DNA from: Venturia oleaginea
Lineage: Eukaryota > Ascomycota > Dothideomycetes > Venturiales > Venturiaceae
Length of the DNA stretch: 64,000 nucleotides
Assembly (NCBI GenBank): GCA_013176395.1
Contig: JABMLP010000002.1
Coordinates: forward strand, 1,674,001-1,738,000
Direction: 5' to 3'
Made by a program: the position numbers and the translations under genes. This document shows, one piece after another, positions 22,811-34,274 of the stretch. The notes under the pieces were generated by a model, which searched no databases, was not told the DNA's origin, and saw only the letters and a list, made by a program, of their open reading frames with translations. How positions within the stretch are numbered: position 1 is the stretch's first letter; each line of letters opens with the position of its first letter.

Positions 22811-24553
22811 TCAATGCTTAATCCTAACACTCCTATCAGCCTTGATAATCCTCCCATCAAAGGTCCTCCTAAACGGCGTCGTCTTACACTCCAAAACATC
22901 GGAAATCTGTTTCCCTTTATCCTCGCTCTCCCAAACAGTCATATTGAAATACCCCATACTCACAGCCTTCGCCCCATCCCGAGGAATATGAAAAACAGTC
23001 CAATCTTCATCTGAATAGTCTCGTTCCCAAGTTTCCTGCTGCTGCAACATCCAAACATAATCCATTGGCACTGTAAAGAAATGGGGTACATTTTATCGTA
23101 GGTGGTGAGGCCGTATGCGCAGTCGATGCGCCAGGAAATGGGTTCCAAACGACCACCGAAGATCTTTCTCGAAGGCCATGCCCATCTCGTTGAAGGGCTG
23201 ATTGTTGAAGAATGGTTCAGGTGTAGTTTCGATGTCGACGATTTCCGTTCCAATTTTGTCTTATACGTCTTGTATCAACCTGTTGTTGCTAGACACCACC
23301 ACGAAATGAGCCAATTCGTGGCAGAGCACGCAGGCTTTCAACAGGTTGAAACGAAGGACCATCAGTGGATCCGGAGATTTCAGTAAGCTGAGACGCTTTG
23401 CTGTAGTATAGAAATCGGTATGGAGCCGAATATGGCTCTTTCGACCGGGATCGCGTGGGTGTGGTAGCCAACCAAGCCGTAAATCTTTGATCGAATGGAT
23501 TGAACCGTAGGAGTGCTCCGTAGTATGTTGGGTAGTTGGCCAAAGACTGAAGTGGAAATGAATTGAGTCTGCGAGACTTTCAAGGTGCTCATGAAGTTTG
23601 CTCTCATTCTCTTTCGTCCACGGAACATCGTCGGTAATTCTTGTATGGGCTGATGAGATCCTGTCCCGACGACCAAACATCACGGTATGGCAGAAAGCAG
23701 ACGTGGCACGATGCGCCAATAATTGGGTGGCAAGCCGCAATCCTGGCTTCAATACTTCATAGACGTGTTGCGGACACCCATGGAAATTCGTCTCGCGAAA
23801 CTGTACGTGGACTTCTGGGGTGAGGATGTTTTTCGGTGAATCCATGGGAGCTCGGAAGGTCATTGCATGTTTCTTCAGCACCTGAACAGGATCGAAACCG
23901 TGCTTGGTCGATTTGATGGGCTCAGCGAGGTTGGCGATTCTGTTCGAAGCTTCCATTTTGACATCGCAATCGGTCATGATTGCATCGTGATCTTGATTTT
24001 GGAACATGGCTTCTGGCGTCAAGGCCATGCCGAAGTCTTTGGGTACTTCCAACGGAGGATTCTCTTGCAAACATAGCGCATCTGTGATATTTGCATCACA
24101 AAATCGTGTTATGACGTCATCGAGCTGGGTTGCGAATATGGAGTCGATGTCCTGTCCCATGGCCTCGTCCCAGTCCTCCGCTAACAAAGCCGTGTTTTCG
24201 AGCAGAAAGTCGAAGTTGAAAGGCTCCTCCGCTGCAAGCCAGACCAAAAGAGCGATGGGATGAATGTCGCCCCCTTCCCAATCATGATGTCTAGCAAGGC
24301 GCTGCTGAAGAAGCTTGGAAAGAATAGAGATGGCGTGTTTGCGATTTCGTATCCTTTGGTTGTTCTTCTGACGTTTTTTGGTTTGTAAAATCTGAAGAGG
24401 CTTTCGAAGCACGGTTTGGAGAGCGGCAGGGATTGCTGGCGTTACGTGTTCGTGGCTTGCCAACCGATTCTCTTCGAGGTGAGGTTTGCTGTGGGTTTTG
24501 CGTTTGCATACAAAAATTGCTTTCGTTCGGGATATTCGAGCCTTTCTAATCAT
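22811..24553 (-). pseudogene. Broken gene for a HELAH-motif (metallopeptidase-like) fungal protein
   Basis: The minus-strand frame from the ATG at 24553 runs about 430 codons and ends with the zinc-metalloprotease-like motif CHELAHFVV (about 23306-23320), then hits TAA at 23263-23261. The same frame continues after the stop with EPFFNNQPFNEMGMAFEK, which reads like the conserved third-ligand region of this fungal family. The family-like continuation (FGGRLEPISWRIDCAYGL) then lies in another frame from about 23170, and the first frame resumes at about 23083 (PHFFTVPMDYVWML) in a run of four C, ending at 22811. So there is one nonsense codon and two mutually compensating frameshifts. Undetected introns could explain part of this, but no good splice sites fit. 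The substrate is unknown and the family name is unsure. Confidence 0.6.
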
Positions 24554-25228
24554 GCTGATATCGCAAGCCAACCAAGACGGTGACAACACCGAGAATAGTG
24601 ACAAATTCCAAAATTGTTCCGTCTCTGGTCCAAGACCTCAAATCTTTCCACCCCAGGACCTATCCAGCTCAAATATTGACAATTTTGGTGAACTGTGTCG
24701 CATACGGTGATACAGGGTGTCTAGAATGGGATCTATCAGCGGATGATGCGCGTTTGAAGATTTAGCGACCGCAAAAATGGTTTGTGTTTCCTTTCGAGAT
24801 CTTTGGAGCTTCTCGGAACTCCCGAAGTGGAAAAAGGGAATCAAGTCAGGCAGCAGGCGCAACCTTCAGCCCACTTCAGGCTTGCAGGATCAAGATCTAT
24901 ATACTGTTGTTCCAGCGAGTGAGTGCGAAGTGTGGAAAGTGACTATGGCAATTTGGAAATCGGATGAGCAAGTACTCCGCTTTGAAAAGATCTTCGTCAA
25001 AAGTGTTTTGCAACACCACGCGGAGTATTCAACATGAGAGGCTACGCCACCTCAGCTTTCAATGCCTCACGCAGCCGCAATTGGATCATCTCTTAAGCCA
25101 ATCTCTCGCGCCTCAATTGTTGATTGATAGTGTTCAACCATACAAAGATATCGATAAGATCCTGTGTAACACTGTAATGGACGAAGACCTTACCGAAGTA
25201 AATTGTCCGATGTTGACGTGTCTCCGCG
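24554..25228. other. Intergenic between HELAH pseudogene and FAM192A/Fyv6-type gene
   Basis: No recognisable gene. A plus-strand ORF of 86 codons (24777-25037) has no family features. Confidence 0.35.
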
Positions 25229-26105
25229 TTAGTCATCCTCGTCCGATAAGTAGTTGCCTAGTCCCAGAGCGATAACTGGCAACGTGCTCGGCTTTTGTGG
25301 CGCAGCCAATGGGGTTTCCTCTTTTTCGCTTGCAGTACTCGAAGCAGTAATCGGTGACTTAGCCTTCGGCTGTACAGATTCCTGTGCCTTGGTGTTGGGT
25401 GTATCGTTGGCTGTGCTTTCGGCGAGAGCTTCGCTGAAACTAACGGTGGAAGAGGTCTTGCGCAGCTTAATGCCTTTCAAAAATTCCTTTGGCTTGCCCT
25501 TCTTTCGCTTCTTTCCACTAAAGCTCCATGTCTCTTCTTCGTCAACTGGATTGCCGCTGTCACCTATGCCCAAAGCTGCCTTCTCCTTCTCTTCCTGCTG
25601 CCTTCTGAAGGCGGCGAGGGAGTCTGCTGTTTCTTTGCGGACGGCGTCTTCTTGGGCGCGTGTAGATTCAAGGACAGATTCGAGGAAGTCGGCTTCATCC
25701 TCGTCGATGGCGCGGAACTGGTACTTGAGGCGGTTGGCCTAGTGAACGTGCTCAGTCTGGAGGGGCGACCAAGTACAGCATGAGCTTCACGTACCTCTGC
25801 AAATGCTTCTTCTTTGGCGACTGTAACCGCGAATAACCTAACGTGTGAGCCCCTCTTCTACTCGGACACTGGCAGCTCTGCAGCTTCACCTTTATTGGCC
25901 TGGAGCGTCTCGAACAGCGACTTCCCGTTGCTCGCTTGGCTGGCTTCCTCCTTGCTCTTGCGTCTGGCCTCGAGTTCTTCCTGTACGGGGTGTCAGGACG
26001 CGTCGCCAGCATTTTGAGTATCTAGCATACCTGAGCTTTCTTCCATGCGTCGTCTCGCTCGGCGGGCTTGTCAAGACTGCCTCCAGAAACAAAACCCGAA
26101 GACAT
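25229..26105 (-). CDS. FAM192A/Fyv6 N-terminal domain nuclear protein
   Basis: Four minus-strand exons (26105-26031, 25980-25890, 25820-25795, 25738-25229) give about 233 aa. The start MSSGFVSGGSLDKPAERDDA and the helical block LFETLQANKVAKEEAFAEAN, then RLKYQFRAIDEDEADFLESV, match the N-terminal domain shared by human FAM192A/PSME3IP1 and yeast Fyv6, a protein acting at the spliceosome during the second step of splicing. Most of the domain is charged alpha-helix. The C-terminal half is low complexity with basic KKRKKGKPKEFLKGIKLRK and ends in NYLSDEDD. The 26-nt third exon is supported because it restores the family sequence (NKVAKEEAFAEANR). Function in this fungus is inferred from the family. 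Confidence 0.8.
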
Positions 26106-26436
26106 GGCTGTGATTGGGTGAAGTTCGTGGGTCGGAGCGGCTTTCTGTGGTTCTCAGCGCTCACGCCTGTTAGCTTCAAGCTTGGTGTCCAGCGATAATG
26201 TAACATCAGACTGGCGGATCATGGCAATGGTGGGATGCCACTGGGATTCTTCCACTTCGGCTGCTATTCTCCCGCTGCCATTTCTTTCCCTTCACTCCAA
26301 TAGAGGCGGCTCCGTCATCGCTGGTAAGGCGAGATGGGTCACATACAAAAGCTGTCCCCTCCTTTCGCTTTTCTCACTGTAACAACCAAACAACCCATTC
26401 AATCCATCAACCATTCATTCCATTTCTCCCTTCACA
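26106..26436. other. Divergent promoter between FAM192A/Fyv6-type gene and aldo-keto reductase gene
   Basis: About 330 bp separating two head-to-head genes. The right end has a C/A-rich leader (caaccaaacaacccattcaa) just before the aldo-keto reductase ATG. No operator sequence was recognised. Confidence 0.45.
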
Positions 26437-27498
26437 ATGGCCTCTGCTCTCGAACACACCAAGCTCAAGTTCAAGCTCAACACGGGCGATGAGATCCCTG
26501 CTGTTGGCCTAGGTCAGTCAGCTTTGTGTACGCGAGGAGGGTTGACCTCTAATCATTCTTCACAGGAACATGGCAATCTGCCCCGGGTGAGGTGCGTGAA
26601 GCTGTCAAGGTTGCTCTTCAGAACGGCTACAGACACATCGATACCGCCCTCGCATACGGCAACGAGAAGGAGGTCGGACAAGGTATCAAAGATTCCGGCG
26701 TCCCGCGTGAGCAGATCTGGATTACAACAAAATTGGACAACCCATGGCACAAGCGTGTCGAAGAGGGTATCACGTCTTCTCTTGAGTCTCTCGGCGTCGA
26801 CTACGTTGACCTCTACCTCATGCACTGGCCATGCTCAACCGACCCAAATGACCTGAAGAAGCATCTCCCAGATTGGAACTTCGTCAAGACTTGGGCCGAG
26901 CTACAGAAGCTGCCCGCTTCCGGCCGTGTTAAGAACATTGGTGTTTCCAACTTCGCCATCAAGAACCTCGAGATCCTACTCAACGACCCTTCATTCAAAA
27001 CCATGCCTGTAGTGAACCAGATTGAGTTGCACCCAAACAACCCTTCACCAAAGCTTTTGGCCTACTGTAAGGAGAAGGGTATCCACGCTACAGCTTATTC
27101 TTGCCTTGGCTCGACCGACTCTCCTCTGTACAAGAACCAGGATCTCATCAAGCTCGCCGAGAAGAAGGGAAAGACTGTTCAGCAAGTGCTGTATGTGGCT
27201 ATCCTTCTGTCTTAAAATACTTGACTAACAGATCTCTAGCCTTATGTGGGGTATTCAGCGAGGAACGTCAGTCATCCCCAAGTCAGTCACCGCGTCGAGG
27301 ATTGTGAAGAACTTCGAGCTAGACGGCTGGGAGCTCACTTCGGAGGAGATGAAGGCTATCGATGCCCAACCAGAAAGATTCAAGGTGTACGTTGTCTCTA
27401 TTCCATTCTCGATTAATTGTCCTCGACTAATTCTCTTCAGCTGTGGTGATGCATGGTTGCCAACCGGCGTCAAGGTGTTCTTTGGCGACGACGAGTAA
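26437..27498 (+). CDS. Aldo-keto reductase (NADPH-dependent)
   Basis: Exons 26437-26512, 26566-27190, 27240-27386 and 27441-27498 give about 301 aa. This is a TIM-barrel aldo-keto reductase with the full catalytic tetrad: Asp51 and Tyr56 (HIDTALAYGNE), Lys81 (ITTKLDN) and His112 (LYLMHWP). Further family marks are NIGVSNFAIKNLEILL, VVNQIELHPNNP and the cofactor-binding IPKSVTASRI segment. Fungal relatives include glycerol dehydrogenase/Gcy1-like enzymes that reduce aldehydes and ketones with NADPH. Probably cytosolic, with no signal peptide. Introns are 49-54 bp with GTCAGT, GTATGT and GTACGT donors. It lies about 18 kb from the polyketide synthase. A role there is possible but has no direct support. 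Confidence 0.88.
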
Positions 27499-28059
27499 AA
27501 TATCCAAACTATTGCATCATGAAGTAGATGGTGAATACTCCATAGAAAGGCCAGCAGCTTTCACGACACGCGCATAATGTGGTCTTCAAACAACCATTCT
27601 TTCACTACCTTACAACCCGCGGCTACAGTCGTCTAACAGGAATCTCTAGCCTTTATTTCGCAGAGCTAGATCACTAGAAATTATCGTTCCTAATCGCCAT
27701 TTCCTCAGAACGATAAGCTTTATATCTGCTCGTTGAAAAACATTAAATCCGCGGCGGTCAATTTCATCACGTGTACTAATGTCCATCGTTTAGCCTCAAG
27801 AGTCTTTCCCGGGATCACAAAAGGTTCCGTGGGAGGCCCGCCCCGGATCTACAATCCCTGGATGTTCAGTATGCGTGCCACTGCCCGAGTTCTGCAGTGT
27901 ATTCTTTATGATTAATTTTCTCGAAATGAATTTTTGTTTCGGACTCATTCTCGAGTGGGTTGTTCAAAATCTTATAGATAGTATGATCTCTCCACAACCA
28001 GCAAACGCTAGCACCTTCATTTTCCTACACTCATTGATCTTTTTCTCGCCCATTTCACT
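27499..28059. other. Intergenic: aldo-keto reductase 3' flank and carboxylesterase promoter
   Basis: No gene seen. The part nearest the esterase is AT-rich, with a CACGTG (E-box-like) site at 28063-28068 just inside its coding start. Confidence 0.4.
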
Positions 28060-30020
28060 ATGCACGTGGAATTTCTACACACCGTGGCGCTATCAGTCTT
28101 GGCGACTACGGTTTCAGCAGCGTCTCAAGATAAATGGGCTATTGGACAGGAAGTTACCACTACGAGTGGCAAAGTCAAAGGACGTGCCGCCACTCGTGTA
28201 GGGTATGAGGAAGTATCCGAATATGTTGGAATTCCCTACGCTCAACCACCCCAAGGTCCGTTGAGATGGATGCCTCCCAAAGCCTTCAAATCGGACGGAC
28301 CAATCGATGCCACAAAGTGGGTATGTACAAACTCTTCATCACTCTACCAGCTTTACTAATTTGATACAGAAAGAGTAAGTCCCTCTATTCTACGCCAATC
28401 ACAATACTACCCTAACCTCTTCAAAGTGATTGTGCTCAACCCCTCGGTGCCGGCGGACCCATGAGCGCAAGTCCCTTGCTGAAAGCCTATGGTGACGGCA
28501 TGGGCGGAGCAGGTCACAACTACACTGAAGATTGTCTGGGAATCAATATCTGGACAAAGCCACAGACAGGCGAGAAAGCGAAAGCCGTGCTTTTCTGGGT
28601 TCATGGTGGTGGTTTCTCGTCTGGAAATGCCAACGCGGCGTTCATGGATGGTTCTAGATATGCCAATGATGAAGATGTGGTTTTGGTTTCGATACAGTGA
28701 GACACCTGATAGCCCACATGTAAGGTGAGAGCTGACTAAGAACAGATATCGCTTAAATATCATGGGATTCCCCAATGCTCCTGGCCTTCCCGAGCAGAAT
28801 CTCGGCCTCCTCGATCAACGTCTTGCTGTGGAATGGGTGAGAGATAATATTGCTGCCTTCGGTGGCGATCCCAAGCGCATCACCATTTTCGGTGAATCAG
28901 CTGGAGCCGTAGCCGTAGACATGTACTCCTACGCTTGGACCAAAGACCCTATCATCGGCGGAATAATCGCCCAGTCCGGTGCCGCAGGCACCATGCCAGG
29001 CAGAGGCGGCGGAAAATCACCAAATAGTGATTGGTACGCCGTCTCCAAGGCGATGGGCTGTGGCGGTGCCGAAGCCGGAGAGAAAACTGTAGAATGCATG
29101 AGGACTAAGCCATCAGATGTGATTATGAAAGAGTTAGATCGGCAAACCACAGGACCAGGTATGACACCATTCGGTCCCGTGACCGATGACAAAATCGTCT
29201 TCAAAGATTCTGGTCGAAGAGGAGACGCAGGAGAATTTATCAAAGTTCCCCTCCTCGTCGGAAACACAGACCACGAGGCCGGTCTAACTGCCGCTATCGC
29301 TGCTGCCGCTGGTGGTAAAAACCCCTTCGGATCTGCCCCCTCGGGTCCCGGTGCTGCCCCATCTGGTTCCGGTGCTGCAACGACGGGTGGTGCAAACTCC
29401 AGTTCCCCCATGGCTGCTTCCCCCATGTCGGCTTTTGCAGGTTTACTGCCTAAAGGCTTCGACCCGATGAATATAATGGATAGCATGATGTCTTGCGGCT
29501 CCGCCGCGGCATCTTCCGTCCGCATCAAGAACAACGTTCCGGCATGGCGATTCCGATATCATGGTGATTTCAACAATACGAGTTTGGGTCCTGGAACTGG
29601 GGCGTACCATTCTAGTGATATACCGGCTGTGTTTGGGACGACGGAGTTGAGGACGGGGAATGTGAAGGACACGCCTGACGAGGCGCTGATGATCAAAGGT
29701 GAGTTTTTTTGCCTTGTGATACGGTGGGGGGTGTATAGTTGATAACTGGTGACTCACATTGTGTACAGAAACCATGCATGCTTGGGCAACTTTTGCCAAG
29801 GATCCTGCTAAGGGTTTGAGTGGGCTCGGATGGCCAGTTTATGATGCTACGAGTAAGTGATTCCCCCAAACGGACAGGCTGACATGGACTGAGATCTAAC
29901 AATTCATCCACAGAGAATACACTCATTCGAATCGGATTCGAGAACAAGCCTGGTCTCAATCTTGCGCCAGCAACTCAGTATGATCAAATATGCCCCATGT
30001 TGAAGAAATTGATGAGCTAG
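28060..30020 (+). CDS. Secreted type-B carboxylesterase/lipase with a 5-nt microexon
   Basis: Exons 28060-28320, 28370-28374, 28427-28696, 28746-29698, 29769-29852 and 29914-30020 give about 559 aa. An alpha/beta-hydrolase of the type-B carboxylesterase family: signal peptide MHVEFLHTVALSVLATTVSA, YVGIPYAQPPQGPLRW, oxyanion region WVHGGGFSSGNA, nucleophile elbow FGESAGA (Ser at about 229), and GAYHSSDIPAVFG containing the likely catalytic His. The second exon is only AAAGA. It is bounded by ATACAG and GTAAGT and is needed to keep the frame (TKWKDDCAQP). A Gly/Ala/Ser/Pro-rich insert (about 29321-29430) sits before the His loop and may mark a flexible surface loop. Acts outside the cell on ester substrates. 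It is near the trans-enoyl reductase and is a possible, unproven, cluster member. Confidence 0.87.
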
Positions 30021-30485
30021 TCTAGATCAATTGGAACTCATACCATGCCACAAATATTGTCTGCGTAGAAAAGCCGTGATTTAACGCGACAAAGGTCGCG
30101 TTCGAGACCATTATAGTAGTGATAGGTATTTCAAGGTACAGTCACTGTATTTTCTTGTTCTTGCAGAAAGACATCAACAGTTGCCACTTGGCAACAATGC
30201 GTAAATCTTTCTCGTACACGGACGATTCTATAGGTCTTATCCATGCATGCGTATAATGCCCTCAGGTCCGTGCAGAATTCGCGCGATAAAGGAAAATCGA
30301 AACCTGATTCTATTCAGGTAAGAATACGCCGGCAATTTGGAAACTACAGCTGAAAACTTCTATCGAAAGAAACAGCAACTATTAACGTCTTTCTCGGTGT
30401 TACAATATTTGTGGCTGGTACCCAATTTTTCACGTCATTTTTGCATTAACAATATAAAAACCATGAAACCAAACGCCATCGTTTT
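30021..30485. other. Convergent intergenic between esterase and enoyl reductase genes
   Basis: 3' flanks of the two convergent genes, AT-rich. No gene or structure recognised. Confidence 0.4.
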
Positions 30486-31878
30486 TTACTCCTCGATTTT
30501 GACCACCATCTTCTTCGCCGACACCTTCCTATTCTCCAACACCTGCAACCCAACCAAAATCGCATCAAATCTCCCTGGGAGCACCTGAATAGGGATGTCA
30601 AGGAAATTATTCTCAATCACACCTTGCATCTTCGCCATCCACTCCTGTCCATACTCCTTGACCGCCTCATCCCCCTTCGTACCATACATATCTAGATAAT
30701 TCACATCCTTCCCTAAAACCTCCCAAGCATAGAAGTAGGAAGCTTGCACGGTTTTGGGGCGCGTATTCCAGTTGTCGGGGAAATATTCTAGACCTACGAA
30801 TTTGCCGCCTGCGCGACTGATCATGGCCAGACAATCTTTCACCGTTGGTGATTCGCTGATACAGTCGATGACGAATTTGAGGGAGCGGTTGGTGAAGGAC
30901 CTGACTTGGGAGATGTAGTTTGGATCTTTGTAGTCGAAGGCTTCTTTGGCGCCTTGGGAGCGGACCAAGGGGAAGTTGACAGGGGAACAGGTTGCTATGG
31001 GTGTGTATCCGGACCTGAACGACGATTCATCAGCCATCCTGCCTCATGGACATCTAATTACCGTGGTACAGCTTGGCCATTGATTCATGATCCTCGCTGC
31101 CTACCATGTATCAAGAGTCATATTCGAAACGAAGTACCTTGATCCAAGGTCGAAATTACCAAATCCCTGGCAATGGCATCGTGACGTTAACCGAAAAATC
31201 TTCAATCTCGGTACCAGCCCAACTGTGTTTAGGTAATTCCGAGAAAGACATGAATCAAAGGGGCGCGAGTGATGGTGACAATCACAAAGTAAACAAGGGT
31301 GATGCAAGGTATCAAGAAGAAGAAACTCACATCTTCAACGCCCTGATAATCAGTTGCCCAACACTAGTACTCCCTCCATATACAAGGACAACCTCACCCA
31401 TCCCCCCACCGTACCATGGCCGTCCCACCAGTCCCAATGCCTTAAAAGCAAGCGCACAGGTGGCAATCCGGCTCGCCAACGTGCTCGCAACCTCGTCCCC
31501 AACCCTTTCGGGCGTTTTCCACACGTGCTCCGCCTCCGCAGCCAAAAACTCGCTAAATGACCCACAATCCGGAGTCTGGGGATTGTTTCCGTGGACGAAG
31601 CCGTACACTCGATCCCCCACGTGGAGATCGAGGTGCGAGGGGACGGAAGAGCCGAGCGCAACGATGCGGCCGGCATAATCGTTGCCAATGACAGCGGAGG
31701 GGATATGCGCTCGGGCTGGCATTTTGAAGTCGCAGGGCTGGAGGGCGACGTGAGTTGTTTTTACGAGGACTTGGGTTGGGGAAATGGATGGGAGGGGGAT
31801 TCCCGAGCGGATTTCTTTGGCGCCTTTTTGGGAGTCGGATTGGACGAGTGCTGTTCTTGTTGCTGGGAGTGTATCCAT
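30486..31878 (-). CDS. LovC/ToxD-like trans-acting enoyl reductase (MDR family)
   Basis: Minus-strand exons 31878-31331 and 31014-30486 give about 358 aa, joined across a 316-bp intron (GTGAGT...TTCAG) that restores KMSGYTPIATCSP. It belongs to the zinc-independent medium-chain dehydrogenase/reductase group that includes ToxD and LovC. Seen: N-terminal substrate domain (VALQPCDFKMPARA, GNDYAGRIVALGSS, GDRVYGFVHGN), nucleotide-binding start VYGGSTSVGQL, then SPVNFPLVRSQGAKEAFDY, KFVIDCISE and the C-terminal PIQVLPGRFDAILVGL. LovC-type proteins reduce enoyl intermediates on a polyketide synthase whose own ER domain is dead, which is the kind encoded at 44.8-54.8 kb. The two are separated by the transposon island. 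The partnership is inference. Confidence 0.85.
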
Positions 31879-32119
31879 TGTAGAGGATTGAGGGAGGTGT
31901 GTAGCCAGAAAGTTTGGAGTTGTGGGAGCAAGAGAGGACGTTGGGGTAAAAAGACGTATTATGGTTTCCGGCCTATTAGTTGTTAGTCCCACGCCAAATG
32001 CGGTGATCTGAGGGCTCTATATATGGGTATTTAACTCAGATCTTGGTGTTTTAATACATTTATAAGCAGAATCTGATTGGCTATCTTCCTGTTAACCACT
32101 TTGTATAGTCTTATATATC

Positions 32120-32470
32120 ACGTATTCCACCACCGAGCCGCCCACACCACCGAGCCGGCCACTTTTCCATGGCACAGCCCTTATCCTCTTCAACACGCAA
32201 TGTCTCAACAACGCAACGCGATAGCCGTTCAAGAAGAAGGCAGAATTGATCTCGCTCTTCAGGCCTGTACCTCTGGCCAATTACAAAGCCTGGGCACAAT
32301 GCGCGAAGGTGTAAAAAGGATATTGAGATATCTTCTGAATCAGATAGCAGCACGGCAGACTTGGAATCTATTGTTGATAGCGATAAAATTGAAGAGGCGT
32401 AATATGAGTTGGTCGTGCCAAGGAAAAGTGGCCGGCTCGGTGGTGTGGCCGGCTCGGTGGTGGAATACGT
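32120..32470 (+). mobile_element. Fot1/pogo-like deletion derivative, copy 1
   Basis: A 351-bp element with terminal inverted repeats of about 57 bp starting ACGTATTCCACCACCGAGCC and ending in its complement. Inside it keeps the start of a transposase reading frame (MSQQRNAIAVQEEGRIDLAL) fused to the last codons of the same gene (GHNARRCKKDIEISSESD...DKIEEA, stop); everything between has been deleted. Compared with copy 2 (41053-41772) the inverted repeats carry an extra 17-18 bp tandem copy of CACCACCGAGCCGGCCA on both ends. The right flank begins TA but the left does not, so the TA target duplication is not clean. It cannot move without a helper. Confidence 0.75.
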
Positions 32471-32609
32471 TAATAATAATAATCAGATTTTACGTGGTAT
32501 GTAATAGCGTATGGAGAAACCGCTCCACGCCGTTGAGTCGCCCAATATCATCCAGATAAAGTCATACGCATCACCATCGTAACCGCAAGGGCGCATTACC
32601 CTAGAAAAG

Positions 32610-34274
32610 ATGCCGAACAACCCGCAGGACAGCGGTGGTGGTGGTACCACGAGTGAACCGCCACCATCGCAACTGCCGACCGGATCCATTAGAAGAGCAG
32701 AAGGACCTCAAGCCGGACAACCCTTGAGACCAGCAAAGGACATCCTAATTGAAGTTATAGGACACTTGAACTCCTCCAAAATGCCCAATCCTCGGTTCCT
32801 TGCCTCCCTCGTCCGCGATGCCTTGGACGCACTTGCACCCCCAGTAGCCCGGGAAAACTTTGCGGCTGGACCAAAATGCTTCTCGGCTGGACCACAACTG
32901 GACCGGATTGAGCGAATGATCAAGGACCTCCACGGAAAGGGGCCATCGACGGAACGTCGCCTGTACTCCCATGTCGCGGCGGAGCCACCAAACTCCAAGA
33001 TAGTCAGAGTCAACCTCAACGAAAATGTTGAGCTCACAGAAGAAGAAAGGAGAGATACGAACAAGATACTGGAAGCCTGCAGGAAGGATATGCCATCCGC
33101 GGTTGGAGTCCACGTCCTCAAGAGCGGAGCGGTGGATGTCCATTTCAGGACCACTGCGGACAAGGACAGGTGCGCCCTCCAAGGAACCGGGGCGGCGACC
33201 ACACAAGTACGAAGAGACTACTTCCTAGAGGTGATGGGAGTACACCGTGGAGTAGGAGTGGCCCACGGAAGAAACGCAGACAACACCCAGGTTCTGAGCG
33301 ACATTATCATGGGGACTCAGAGACTATGCCCAGGGCTGAAGATTCACTCAGTTGCATGGAAGGACAAAGCCAAGAGATACAAAAGAAGGGACGGGCCGGC
33401 CACGGTCTCCGAACGGGCAGCGCTCTTGCTTGGGTTCAGTACCACAGAGCATAGGGACATGGTAATCCAGAAGGGGATTGTTATAAGAGGGGAGATTTAC
33501 CAGGCCAGGCTGTATGATCATACAGCCTCGATCAAGCAGTGTTACAAGTGCCAAGTCTGGGGACATGTCTCGGAGCATTGCACCTCAGCGGTCAAGTGCG
33601 GTAGATGCATGGGTGACTACGACACCAGGATATGCCCAGGGGCATTGAATGTCCACCGGTGTACAAACTGCAAGGGCGCACACCCCACGTGGGCTAGGAG
33701 ACAGTGCAAGACCTTTGAAAGATATTTTGGGCAAGTGCAAGCAAAGAGGGCGGCCTTGCAGCAGCAATCCTGGATGATTAAGGACCGCGCCATCGAGGCA
33801 GCACCCGAGTACGAAAAGCAGTTCCCACATGGATCGAACAAGCGTAGGGCCCCTAACGGTCCCGGTGGACCAGTTGGGAGGCCGCTCGGATCCACAAACA
33901 GGCCTAAGGTAGTGCCGAGACCCCAAGGGCAGGGGCACATCTTCGAGAAGGCTGGGTTCAGTACACCAACTACCAGAGGAAACCGACTCTCTATGGCACC
34001 CGAGTCCGCCTATGGAACGCCCATAGGAGAAAACCCAGACATCCCGACAAGGGCGGAAGCGACCCGGCCAGGGAGCGGGGGCAGCGGAAGAGGAATTGAT
34101 ACTACCGGCAGCCCCCCGAGGTTCGGGGCTCTGCCGGCTATAGTGAGCAGCGGCACGCTACCGCCATCCATTATGGAGCAGACAATGGATAGGGAATTCA
34201 CAGGGGTAGCCGTGAGTTTTGGCGATGTAGCGCCACCTAGCACACCCCTTAACCCGATCTTACCCAATGTCTAG
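32610..34274 (+). CDS. LINE ORF1: gag-like RNA-binding protein
   Basis: A 554-aa ORF1 protein, the nucleic-acid-binding chaperone that forms the LINE ribonucleoprotein. The middle carries a row of Cys/His knuckles (about 33541-33720): CYKCQVWGHVSEHC, a CGRCMGDYDTRIC unit and CTNCKGAHPTWARRQC, arranged as in Tad-like elements. The N-terminal third is Pro/Gly-rich and the C-terminal part is disordered. Its stop codon (34272-34274) overlaps the first codons of ORF2 in the string aatgtctag, so ORF2 is probably reached by termination-reinitiation. The reading frame is intact. Confidence 0.88.
   Translation: MPNNPQDSGGGGTTSEPPPSQLPTGSIRRAEGPQAGQPLRPAKDILIEVIGHLNSSKMPNPRFLASLVRDALDALAPPVARENFAAGPKCFSAGPQLDRIERMIKDLHGKGPSTERRLYSHVAAEPPNSKIVRVNLNENVELTEEERRDTNKILEACRKDMPSAVGVHVLKSGAVDVHFRTTADKDRCALQGTGAATTQVRRDYFLEVMGVHRGVGVAHGRNADNTQVLSDIIMGTQRLCPGLKIHSVAWKDKAKRYKRRDGPATVSERAALLLGFSTTEHRDMVIQKGIVIRGEIYQARLYDHTASIKQCYKCQVWGHVSEHCTSAVKCGRCMGDYDTRICPGALNVHRCTNCKGAHPTWARRQCKTFERYFGQVQAKRAALQQQSWMIKDRAIEAAPEYEKQFPHGSNKRRAPNGPGGPVGRPLGSTNRPKVVPRPQGQGHIFEKAGFSTPTTRGNRLSMAPESAYGTPIGENPDIPTRAEATRPGSGGSGRGIDTTGSPPRFGALPAIVSSGTLPPSIMEQTMDREFTGVAVSFGDVAPPSTPLNPILPNV

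Noticed and set aside
32708..33206. Long minus-strand ORFs opposite LINE ORF1
   Set aside because: Antisense shadows of the high-GC coding strand, without domains of their own.
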